Shown here in pieces: positions 43,668-52,079 of a stretch of 64,000 nucleotides of DNA. The translations under genes were made by a program, and so were the position numbers. The notes under the pieces are model-generated. The model saw only the letters and a program-made list of their open reading frames with translations, ran no database searches and was not told where the DNA came from. Each line of letters starts with the position of its first letter. Positions within the stretch are counted from its first letter, which is position 1. This DNA comes from Candidatus Nitrosopumilus sp. Its GTDB lineage: Archaea > Thermoproteota > Nitrososphaeria > Nitrososphaerales > Nitrosopumilaceae. The stretch covers positions 1 to 64,000 of the forward strand of contig JAPFQF010000005.1 of assembly GCA_029255365.1 (NCBI GenBank), given 5' to 3'.

Positions 43668-43704
43668 ACTTCTTAACCTCAATCCCGTCACTGACTAATA
43701 TCAA

Positions 43705-45360
43705 ATGAACAAAAAAGCTATCATTACAAGTGCGTTACCCTATGCAAACGGCGAGATTCATTTAGGACATGTCGCATCAACATATCTTCCAGCAGATGTA
43801 ACTAACAGATTCCTGAAAATGAACGGTGTTGAGTCATACTATGTTTGCGCGTCTGATGATTTTGGAACACCTATTCTGATTCAATCCGAAAAAGAGGGAA
43901 AAACTCCTGCCGAATACGTGGCTCACTGGAATAAGCGAGACTATGATGACTTTACTGCATTTAATATTAAATTTGATTATTTTTACAAAACCAGCTCTCC
44001 TGAAAACATTGCCTTCGTTCAAGACGTTTTCAAGAAATTAAATGATTTAGGGCATATTTACGAAAAAGAAATCATCCAATTCTATTGCAATAACGACAAA
44101 AAATTTCTGCCTGACCGATATGTGAAGGGAGTCTGCCCCTATTGCAAGGCTGAGGATCAGTATTCTGATCTCTGTGAAAGTTGTGGTCGTGTACCTGACG
44201 AAATCACTGATCCAAAATGTTCTCTTTGCGGGCAACCTCCGACTAAAGAAAAAACAAAACATTATTTTTTCAAACTCAAAAATTTTGCCGATTCCTTAGA
44301 AAAATGGTTGGAAGAAAACCAACACCTGCAAAAAGATGTTAAAAAATATGTCCAAAACTGGATCAAGTCTGGATTGATTGATTGGGATATTACGAGAGAT
44401 ATTCCGTGGGGGGTGCCAGTCCCGCTTGATGGTGCAGAAGGCAAAGTTTTCTACGGTTGGTTTGATAATCATTTGGCATACATTTCAACTGCAATAAAGT
44501 TCCTCAATGATAAGGGAATTGACGGAAAAGAATTTTGGAATTCTGCTGATATTTACCATTTCATTGGAAAAGATATCGTATATCACCACTATCTTTTCCT
44601 ACCTGCGATGAGACTGGGGATTGACTCGGAATACAAGCTTCCTGATTACATTCCAACTCGAGGGCATCTGACTTTACAATCAAAGAAAATTTCAAAAAGT
44701 AGGAATTGGTACATTGGTTTGAAACAATTTTTAGAATATTATCCTGCTGACTATCTTCGGTTCTATCTGATTTCCATCAATCCCTATTCACAAGATGACT
44801 TGAATTTTGATTGGGATGATTTTACAACTAGAATTAATTCGGAACTGATTGGGAACCTTGGAAATTTTGTCAATAGGGCGCTTGGATTCACCAAAAAAGC
44901 GTTTGATGGGATAGTTCCAGAACCTGATTCTTTTGACGAAAAAGATTCTGATGCGGAAGAAAAGATAAAAAATCTGTCTGCTGATGTTGGTTCACTTATG
45001 GAGCAAAATCATCTTGACAGGGCTTTGAAAAAAATCATGGAGTTCTCATCTTTCTTCAATCAATATTTTCAACACAAAGAGCCTTGGAAAAAAGGTCCTG
45101 GGACTGCAAACTGCGTGTATCTTTCAGTAAATGCTGCAAGAGCCATATCTATAGCACTCTTCTCATTTCTGCCTGAATCTTCACAGAAAATTTGGGAGCA
45201 GCTTGGATTGGACGGGGAGATAAGCAAATCTTCATGGGGTGATATGTCATTATTGGGAATTGCACCAAATCATGTACTGGGTGATGCATCGCCAATATTT
45301 GCTAAAGTAGAAGAATCTGATATAGAAAAACACAAAAGCCAATTGGGCCCATCTGAGTAA
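43705..45360 (+). CDS. metG: Methionyl-tRNA synthetase
   Basis: TSALPYANGEIHLGHVASTYLPADV; four-Cys zinc domain; KISKSRNW. Confidence 0.97.
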   Translation: MNKKAIITSALPYANGEIHLGHVASTYLPADVTNRFLKMNGVESYYVCASDDFGTPILIQSEKEGKTPAEYVAHWNKRDYDDFTAFNIKFDYFYKTSSPENIAFVQDVFKKLNDLGHIYEKEIIQFYCNNDKKFLPDRYVKGVCPYCKAEDQYSDLCESCGRVPDEITDPKCSLCGQPPTKEKTKHYFFKLKNFADSLEKWLEENQHLQKDVKKYVQNWIKSGLIDWDITRDIPWGVPVPLDGAEGKVFYGWFDNHLAYISTAIKFLNDKGIDGKEFWNSADIYHFIGKDIVYHHYLFLPAMRLGIDSEYKLPDYIPTRGHLTLQSKKISKSRNWYIGLKQFLEYYPADYLRFYLISINPYSQDDLNFDWDDFTTRINSELIGNLGNFVNRALGFTKKAFDGIVPEPDSFDEKDSDAEEKIKNLSADVGSLMEQNHLDRALKKIMEFSSFFNQYFQHKEPWKKGPGTANCVYLSVNAARAISIALFSFLPESSQKIWEQLGLDGEISKSSWGDMSLLGIAPNHVLGDASPIFAKVEESDIEKHKSQLGPSE

Positions 45361-45362
45361 TT

Positions 45363-46115
45363 ATGAAATCAATCCCCAGAATTTCTACAAGGGGTTACTA
45401 TGATCTTTCTAATGGGATGACACTGAAAAATAATTCATACTATACATATCCAAAAAACGATTTTAAAAAATTAATCAATTCACAAGAAATCACAATTATG
45501 ATACATGGGTTGAGAAATGATAATGCAGGAGCTATCACTAAAGTCATTTTAGCCCAAAAACAATTACGAAAATTGGGATATGTCTACCCTGTAATTGGAT
45601 ATAGTTATGATTCAAACATCATTGGTGCTCATTTAATCAAACATGCAAAAAATGCTCTTGATGTAGGTCAAAAAATTGCAATAAAAAATGGAAAAAACCT
45701 TGGAAAATTTATTGAAGATTTTAAAACTAACAATCCTAAAACAAAGATAAGGCTAATGGGCCATTCTTTAGGTTCACAAGTAATTTTGAGCACTGTTGAA
45801 TATCTTGCAAAAAAGAAACAAAATGTTGGAATTATAGAAGGTGCGTATTTTTTTGGTGCGTCAATAACTAGCGATGTCCCGTCATCAAAAAAATATGGAA
45901 AAATTCTCCAATCAATAATCCACTCAAAAATAGTAAATCACTATGCTCCTAAAGATGAAGTTCTTCTATGGGCAAACAAGGAAAAATATGTAAACGGTCC
46001 ACTTGGTCTAAACGGTGCAACTGGTAAACCAATAAGAAAATATCGTCAAAAATTAGTCAAGCCAAAAAATCATCGTTTTGCTAGTTATGCTCAAGTTTTG
46101 AACTCATATCCTTAG
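45363..46115 (+). CDS. Alpha/beta hydrolase (lipase-like)
   Basis: IMIHGLRNDNAGAI; nucleophile elbow MGHSLGSQV. Confidence 0.8.
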   Translation: MKSIPRISTRGYYDLSNGMTLKNNSYYTYPKNDFKKLINSQEITIMIHGLRNDNAGAITKVILAQKQLRKLGYVYPVIGYSYDSNIIGAHLIKHAKNALDVGQKIAIKNGKNLGKFIEDFKTNNPKTKIRLMGHSLGSQVILSTVEYLAKKKQNVGIIEGAYFFGASITSDVPSSKKYGKILQSIIHSKIVNHYAPKDEVLLWANKEKYVNGPLGLNGATGKPIRKYRQKLVKPKNHRFASYAQVLNSYP

Positions 46116-46189
46116 TTATTCTGAACGTATTGGTTTAGTATGATTCGTGCATTAGTTTTTTATATAAAAAACCATATTCATATTTTATC

Positions 46190-46297
46190 ATGAACAGAAG
46201 CCTGAATTCTTCAAACAATAAATCTATTTTGTATCATCTTCACATTTTAGATGAACAACATGATGTACCTGCAGATCTTTCAGAATACCCTTGTTAG
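46190..46297 (+). CDS. 35-aa microprotein
   Basis: MNRSLNSSNNKSILYHLHILDEQHDVPADLSEYPC. Confidence 0.3.
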   Translation: MNRSLNSSNNKSILYHLHILDEQHDVPADLSEYPC

Positions 46298-46338
46298 TTA
46301 CTAGAATGGTTTTTAGATAACTTTTATCAAAATGATTC

Positions 46339-46455
46339 ATGAATGGAATAAACTGTGATAATTGTTTCACCGGATACCGGCCTGGACAGTTAATAGCATG
46401 TGATCAATGTGGTTCAGAATTTTGTGATAGTTGTATAAAAAATCATAAACACTAA
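46339..46455 (+). CDS. 38-aa Cys-rich zinc-binding microprotein
   Basis: MNGINCDNCFTGYRPGQLIACDQCGSEFCDSCIKNHKH; three CxxC plus His. Confidence 0.65.
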   Translation: MNGINCDNCFTGYRPGQLIACDQCGSEFCDSCIKNHKH

Positions 46456-46508
46456 TGTTTGATTTAAAAAAATCAAAACTTCATAAGATCCATTTTTAAT
46501 CAAAATCT

Positions 46509-47429
46509 ATGATTCGCTCAGTAAATTTTGTAGTTTTAGGTAAACAAGACATTGCAGCAGAATTTGGAAAAAAAGGAACTGAAACTGATCTTACTCTTTA
46601 TGATAGAAAAGAGGCCGATGTTATCAAAACTTGGGTTGTCCCTAGCGGATTTCCAGATAAAATTCAACCCCTGTTTCAGGCAATAAACTTGGCAGAATAT
46701 GTAATATTTCATGTAGATAAATTAGATAAATTCACTGGAGAACAAATCATTGCACTTGATTCACTAAAAAAAGAAAAAGGAATTTTGTCACACACATTTG
46801 ATGTCGATAAATCAAAATTAGATTTAATGATAAAGGGAACTGTAGTTGAAAAATACATCAAAGTTGATCAAGACAAAATTAAAGAAGAAATGGATAAACT
46901 TGAACCAATTTCAAATGATGACCCTTCTGAGATGGTAATTGATCATTGTTTTGATGTAAAAGGTGTTGGAACTGTAATTTTAGGTAAGGTGACTAGTGGA
47001 ACAATAAAACAATATGATAATTTAAAATTATATCCTGCCGGAATTGATGTTTTGATAAAGTCCATTCAAATGCATGATGATCCTGTTACTGAATCTATTT
47101 GTCCTGCACGTGTTGGATTGGCAGTAAAAGGTGTAAAACCTGATGATGTTGGACGTGGTGATGTGATTTCAAAAGAAGGTGCAGTGGAAATTAAAACTGA
47201 ACTTGAACTTGATTTTCAAAAGAACCCTTTTTACAAAAATGACATTGCTGAAAATCAGGGTTGTTTGGTAAATGTTGGATTACAAATAAAATCTGCAAAA
47301 TTTACATCCGTTTCTCCTCTGAAACTGGCATTTGAGAAACCAATTGTATACAAAAAAGGTCAAATTGCTGTAATTTTAAAACCTGAATCAACTACAATTA
47401 GAATTCTCGGTAGTGGAAAAATCAAATAA
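46509..47429 (+). CDS. SelB/EF-Tu-like elongation factor homolog (aSelBL type) lacking canonical G motifs
   Basis: Domain II-like VIDHCFDVKGVGTVILGKVTSGTIKQYDNLKLYP...VGLAVKGVKPDDVGRGDVI; N-terminal G domain has no GxxxxGKS/T. Confidence 0.8.
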   Translation: MIRSVNFVVLGKQDIAAEFGKKGTETDLTLYDRKEADVIKTWVVPSGFPDKIQPLFQAINLAEYVIFHVDKLDKFTGEQIIALDSLKKEKGILSHTFDVDKSKLDLMIKGTVVEKYIKVDQDKIKEEMDKLEPISNDDPSEMVIDHCFDVKGVGTVILGKVTSGTIKQYDNLKLYPAGIDVLIKSIQMHDDPVTESICPARVGLAVKGVKPDDVGRGDVISKEGAVEIKTELELDFQKNPFYKNDIAENQGCLVNVGLQIKSAKFTSVSPLKLAFEKPIVYKKGQIAVILKPESTTIRILGSGKIK

Positions 47430-47456
47430 ATTTTCTGTTTATTTAAATAATAATCT

Positions 47457-48432
47457 ATGAAAATCATTTTTGTGAAAAAGAATTTCTATTTTCTAACATC
47501 AATTTTATTTTCAGTTTTATTATTTTCAGGATTTTCCTATTCTGATGCTCAAATATTTTCGCAAAACGGCAAGGTTGTAGTAATTGGATTTGGTATTGGA
47601 CATGCTGACACATTGGAGAAAACATCCGTGGTTGGTGCTCAAACTCTTTTAAAAAATTCTGTAATTTGGGCTAGTGGAACTGAATCTCCTAAAATTTTAC
47701 TCTTAGTTGACTATTCAATTGATACATCCAGTATGGATTCAAAAGATTCTGCTTTCATTGAATATACTTTATCTGAATTCTCCATTGTTAAAAAAATTGA
47801 TTCTACTGATGGAATTAGTATTATCAATTGAACTTTATGAAGACCGAGGAATTGCTAATGTCTATCACTCTGAGGTATTATTTGACTTTGGAGGGTTGGT
47901 AATGGATGAAAACAATCTGACCTCAATTATTTATGAAAAAGATTCCTTGACAACAATCAATGATCCAAATGAATTGCTCTCGCATGCATCACTACAAATT
48001 TTAGAAAAAGATACAGATAATGGAGTATTACAACTCAAAGTCAAATTCCAAAAACCAATGGATACATCAAGTGTTCAAATTGTGACTTGGGATTTGGAAA
48101 GAAATACCTCTATCAAAACATTTGAAAATATTCTAAGAATTGAAACACCACAAGAATCTAACAAAGAAATTCCAAACTGGGTAAAGTCTTCTGCTAGTTG
48201 GTGGTCAAATGGTCAAATTTCAGATGATGACTTTGTACAAGGATTGGAATTCCTAGTCAAAGAAGATATTATTTCAGTTAAAGATGTAACCTCTGCTGAA
48301 TCATCCTCAGAAATTCCATCGTGGATTAAAAATAATGCAAAGTGGTGGTCTGAAGATTCACTTTCTGATGATGAATTTGTTTCAGGAATTGAATATTTAA
48401 TTAAAACAGGAATACTTAGTGTACAAAAATAA
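47457..48432 (+). pseudogene. Exported protein with two C-terminal W-rich domains, frameshifted near 47815-47830
   Basis: ORF 47457-47831 (signal peptide) ends ...STDGISIIN*; the +1 frame continues LSIELYEDRGIANVYHSEVLFDFGG... to IPNWVKSSASWW... and IPSWIKNNAKWW.... Confidence 0.75.
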
Positions 48433-48947
48433 TGAATAGATTAATTCTCAGAGTTTCTGTATTTTTTGTATTTATGGCATTATACACTGCGTCATATTAT
48501 ATTGGAACATTTGGTGATGTTAGTAATGAGGAATCTTTGGCATTTGTCGAAGAATTTGGAGAATTATTAGAAAGTATAGATACATTTGGAATTTTTGCAA
48601 ATAATGCAATTTTGTCATTACCTATGTTTATTCCGGGAGTTGGGGTTGCATGGGGGCTGTTTTCTGGTTGGTCAACAGGATATGCGTTTGCATCAATTGC
48701 AGCTACTACTCCTGCATTAGCTGATTTTCCACCATTAGCCATTTTATATTCATCAGCGTTTGGTTTTGTTGAACTAGTTGCATACTCTATTGGAACGTCT
48801 CGTGGATATTTACTAATTTGGAGTATCATTAAAAGAAAGAAACTCAGTGTAGATATGATTCCTGTATCTATAGAGATTGCAGTAGTAATTGCACTGCTTT
48901 ATGTTGGTGCAGTATTGGAATTTGATTTAATCAAAGATTTTTTGTAA
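48432..48947 (+). CDS. SpoIIM-like integral membrane protein
   Basis: Multiple TM helices; LPMFIPGVGVAWGLFSGWSTGYAF. Confidence 0.65.
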   Translation: MNRLILRVSVFFVFMALYTASYYIGTFGDVSNEESLAFVEEFGELLESIDTFGIFANNAILSLPMFIPGVGVAWGLFSGWSTGYAFASIAATTPALADFPPLAILYSSAFGFVELVAYSIGTSRGYLLIWSIIKRKKLSVDMIPVSIEIAVVIALLYVGAVLEFDLIKDFL

Positions 48948-48977
48948 TTTAATTACTCTTCTTTATTCTAGTTTGAT

Positions 48978-49097
48978 GTGGATCCAATACGTTCATGCCC
49001 TATTTGTCCAGAATGTGGTTCAAAACGATTCATTAGACTTCCTGGTGACAAGGTTACTGTCAAATGTCGTTCATGTGATAGAATAATCTCTATCTGA
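48978..49097 (+). CDS. 39-aa zinc-ribbon microprotein
   Basis: VDPIRSCPICPECGSKRFIRLPGDKVTVKCRSCDRIISI (GTG start). Confidence 0.6.
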   Translation: MDPIRSCPICPECGSKRFIRLPGDKVTVKCRSCDRIISI

Positions 49098-49135
49098 ATT
49101 TCATAGTTAATATTTGCAATATTCTTGTCAGAATT

Positions 49136-50134
49136 ATGGCAAAAACATGGAAAGATACTGATATCAATCTTGATCTAATTAAAGATCAAACAATTGCTGT
49201 AATTGGTTACGGAATCCAAGGTGATGCACAAGCAAACAACATGAAAGACTCTGGTCTTAATGTAATAATTGGTCTTAAGAAAGGCGGTAATAGCTGGAAA
49301 AAGGCACAAGCTGATGGTCACAAAGTAATGTCTGTTGCAGATGCAACTAAACAAGCAGACATTGTTCACATATTGATTCCTGACATGATTCAAGGTCAAG
49401 TATACAAAGATGAAATCGGACCAAATCTTTCAGAAGGAAAAGCATTGTCATTTTCTCATGCAGCTGCAATCTATTGGAAATGGATTGAAGCACCAAGCAA
49501 CGTTGATTTAATCATGGTTGCACCAAAGGGACCTGGTTCTAAAGTCCGAGAAACATACCTTGATAATTTTGGAACTCCTGCAATTGTTGCAGTTGAACAA
49601 GATTTTACAGGAAAAGCTTGGGATAGAACATTGGGAATTGCAAAAGCAATTGGTAGTGCAAGAGCCGGATTAATCAAAACTGCTTTCAAAGAAGAAGTCG
49701 AAACTGATTGGTTTGGTGAACAAGCTGACCTTTGCGGTGGAGCAGCTTCTATGGTTACAAATGCATTTGAAACTCTTGTTGAAGCAGGATATCAGCCGGA
49801 AATTGCATACTTTGAAGTTTTACATGAACTCAAACTCATTGTAGATATGATTCAAAGATATGGGATTAATGGAATGTGGAGACGTGTAAGCGAAACTGCC
49901 AGATATGGCGGACTAACACGTGGGCCAATGGTAATGGATAAATCAAACAAAGAGAACATGAAAAAAGTTCTCACCATGATTCAAGACGGCACATTCAACA
50001 GCGAGTGGATTTCCGAATATCAGAAAAACGGAAAAGATTCATTTGATAAACACATGAAAGTATATGACGAACACCAAATTGAAAAAGTTGGTAAAGAAAT
50101 GCGTAAAATGATGTGGCCTGATTCCACAGAATAA
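49136..50134 (+). CDS. ilvC: Ketol-acid reductoisomerase
   Basis: IAVIGYGIQGDAQANNMKDSGLNVIIGL; MVAPKGPGSKVRETY; KAIGSARAGLIKTAFKEEVETDWFGEQADLCGG. Confidence 0.98.
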   Translation: MAKTWKDTDINLDLIKDQTIAVIGYGIQGDAQANNMKDSGLNVIIGLKKGGNSWKKAQADGHKVMSVADATKQADIVHILIPDMIQGQVYKDEIGPNLSEGKALSFSHAAAIYWKWIEAPSNVDLIMVAPKGPGSKVRETYLDNFGTPAIVAVEQDFTGKAWDRTLGIAKAIGSARAGLIKTAFKEEVETDWFGEQADLCGGAASMVTNAFETLVEAGYQPEIAYFEVLHELKLIVDMIQRYGINGMWRRVSETARYGGLTRGPMVMDKSNKENMKKVLTMIQDGTFNSEWISEYQKNGKDSFDKHMKVYDEHQIEKVGKEMRKMMWPDSTE

Positions 50135-50143
50135 TCTTTTTTC

Positions 50144-50566
50144 TTATATTTTTCTCAGTTTAGATACGCCGGTTGTGATGTGATCGATGATTGTTTGTAA
50201 CGGTGTACCTGGACCAAACACATGATCAACTCCTGCTTTTACAAGTTCATCATGATCAATGTCTGGAATTACTCCGCCTCCGACTATCAAAACATCTTTG
50301 ATTCCTTTCTTTTTTAGCGTCTTGACTACTCTTGGAAAGAGTGTCCCGTGTGCTCCGTTTAACAAACTCATTGCAATCACATCCACGTCTTCATCTTCTG
50401 CAATTTGTGCAATTCTGTCCGGAGTGGCAAAAAGCCCTGAATAGATTACCTCCATTCCTGCATCTCTGAACGCCCTGCATAACACAAGGGCTCCCCTATC
50501 GTGGCCATCAAGCCCTAACTTGGCAACCAAAATTTTGATGCTTCGTGATGCTGCCTTTTGCTTCAT
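50144..50566 (-). CDS. Methylmalonyl-CoA mutase, small (B12-binding) subunit
   Basis: KILVAKLGLDGHDRGALVLCRAFRDAGMEVIYSGL (DxHxxG). Confidence 0.95.
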   Translation of the reverse strand: MKQKAASRSIKILVAKLGLDGHDRGALVLCRAFRDAGMEVIYSGLFATPDRIAQIAEDEDVDVIAMSLLNGAHGTLFPRVVKTLKKKGIKDVLIVGGGVIPDIDHDELVKAGVDHVFGPGTPLQTIIDHITTGVSKLRKI

Positions 50567-50666
50567 AATGATAGTTGTATTTTGGGATATTTTAAAAGGT
50601 TTATTTGATTTTCATCCATTTCCCCTCCAAATATATTGATTCAGCCATCAACAGTGACGGTAAGAT

Positions 50667-50930
50667 ATGACTGAAGGCGTTTGCGATTTTTGTAAGGGCG
50701 GAGGTTCTTCATCTACAAACATGTGTGTTTATTGTAACGGGACTGGAGAATGGAACCAAGCAGCACAAGCATATGTGAAAAATCATATTTGCCAATGCAT
50801 TGTACTTGATAGAAAGTTCTGCCCTGTCTGCAATAAAGCGTGTCATCACGATACCAGCCTGAATCCTAAACAAACTATTGATCCTGGTTACGGGGGCAAT
50901 TCAACTCCTGAAATTACCGTTGTGATGTAG
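50667..50930 (+). CDS. Cys-rich zinc-binding protein (DnaJ-type CxxCxGxG-like)
   Basis: CDFCKGGGSSSTNMCVYCNGTGEW...KFCPVCNKAC. Confidence 0.75.
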   Translation: MTEGVCDFCKGGGSSSTNMCVYCNGTGEWNQAAQAYVKNHICQCIVLDRKFCPVCNKACHHDTSLNPKQTIDPGYGGNSTPEITVVM

Positions 50931-51066
50931 TGAAAAAATCACATTACACTTCTATTAAATACTCACACTTCTTATACCTGAGATAAGATTCCAAATCATG
51001 TTTCAGGGTATCCTCATTCTCTATGTCTCAATTACCAATTTTCAAAAAAACGGGATGGCTTTCTAA

Positions 51067-51966
51067 ATGGAAACCCCGTCATGTGCACGTTGTGGAAAGA
51101 ACTCAATTCTATCTGACGAAGTTACAGGTGAACAGTTTTGTGGCAAGTGCGGATATGTGATTGATGGAAAATCCCAAGAGTCTGGCCCCGAATGGAGATC
51201 GTTCCAAAAAGATGGCGGCGCTGATCCTGCAAGAACCGGCGCTCCTTCATCCCTTATGATACATGACATGGGCTTGTCTACTGTAATTAATCCTCTAAAC
51301 AAAGATGCGTCTGGAAAACCCCTTTCCACATCTATGAAAAGCACTATTGAGCGATTGAGAACTTGGGACAGCAGAAGTCAAGTTCATGCACCTGTTGATA
51401 GAAATTTGAGACAGGCTCTGAGTGATTTGAATAAATTAAAAGATAAAGTTTCAGTTCCTGCCAATGTTTTGGAGAAAGCAGCATATATTTACAGAAAAGC
51501 ATTGGAGAAAAAATTGGTTCGTGGAAGATCCATCTCTGCAATGATTGCCGCATCTCTTTATGCCGCCTGTCGAGACACTGAAACTCCAAGAACTCTGAAG
51601 GATGTCTCGGATGCTGCAAACGTTAAGCGAAAAGACATTGCAAGATGCTACAGATTATTACACCATGAACTGGAGCTAAAAATGCCTGTAGTTGATTCTA
51701 TTCAGTGTATTGCAAGAATTTCAAGCAAACTTGAGATATCTGAAAAAACAAAACGATATGCCGTCAAAGTGCTCAAAGAGGCACAAGAACGTAAAGAATC
51801 TGCGGGAAAGGATCCTATGGGGCTTGCAGCAACCGCCCTCTATCTATCGTGTGTTAAGAACGGAGTGTCCATCACACAGCGAGATCTTGCTGAAGCTGCA
51901 GGGGTGACTGAAGTTACAATAAGAAACCGTTACAAGGGATTAAAAGCAGACCATCCTGTAAAATAA
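51067..51966 (+). CDS. tfb: Transcription initiation factor IIB (TFB), second copy
   Basis: CARCGKNSILSDEVTGEQFCGKCGYVIDGKSQESGPEWRSF; cyclin repeats. Confidence 0.95.
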   Translation: METPSCARCGKNSILSDEVTGEQFCGKCGYVIDGKSQESGPEWRSFQKDGGADPARTGAPSSLMIHDMGLSTVINPLNKDASGKPLSTSMKSTIERLRTWDSRSQVHAPVDRNLRQALSDLNKLKDKVSVPANVLEKAAYIYRKALEKKLVRGRSISAMIAASLYAACRDTETPRTLKDVSDAANVKRKDIARCYRLLHHELELKMPVVDSIQCIARISSKLEISEKTKRYAVKVLKEAQERKESAGKDPMGLAATALYLSCVKNGVSITQRDLAEAAGVTEVTIRNRYKGLKADHPVK

Positions 51967-52079
51967 CATCACTGTTTGTCTTGCAATGCAGAGTGCAATT
52001 ACGTGGGATGAAAAATCCGATCCCTGGACATGATGCAAAATAGAAAATCTACTTAAAGTGCAACCAAATTACCAGAAAT

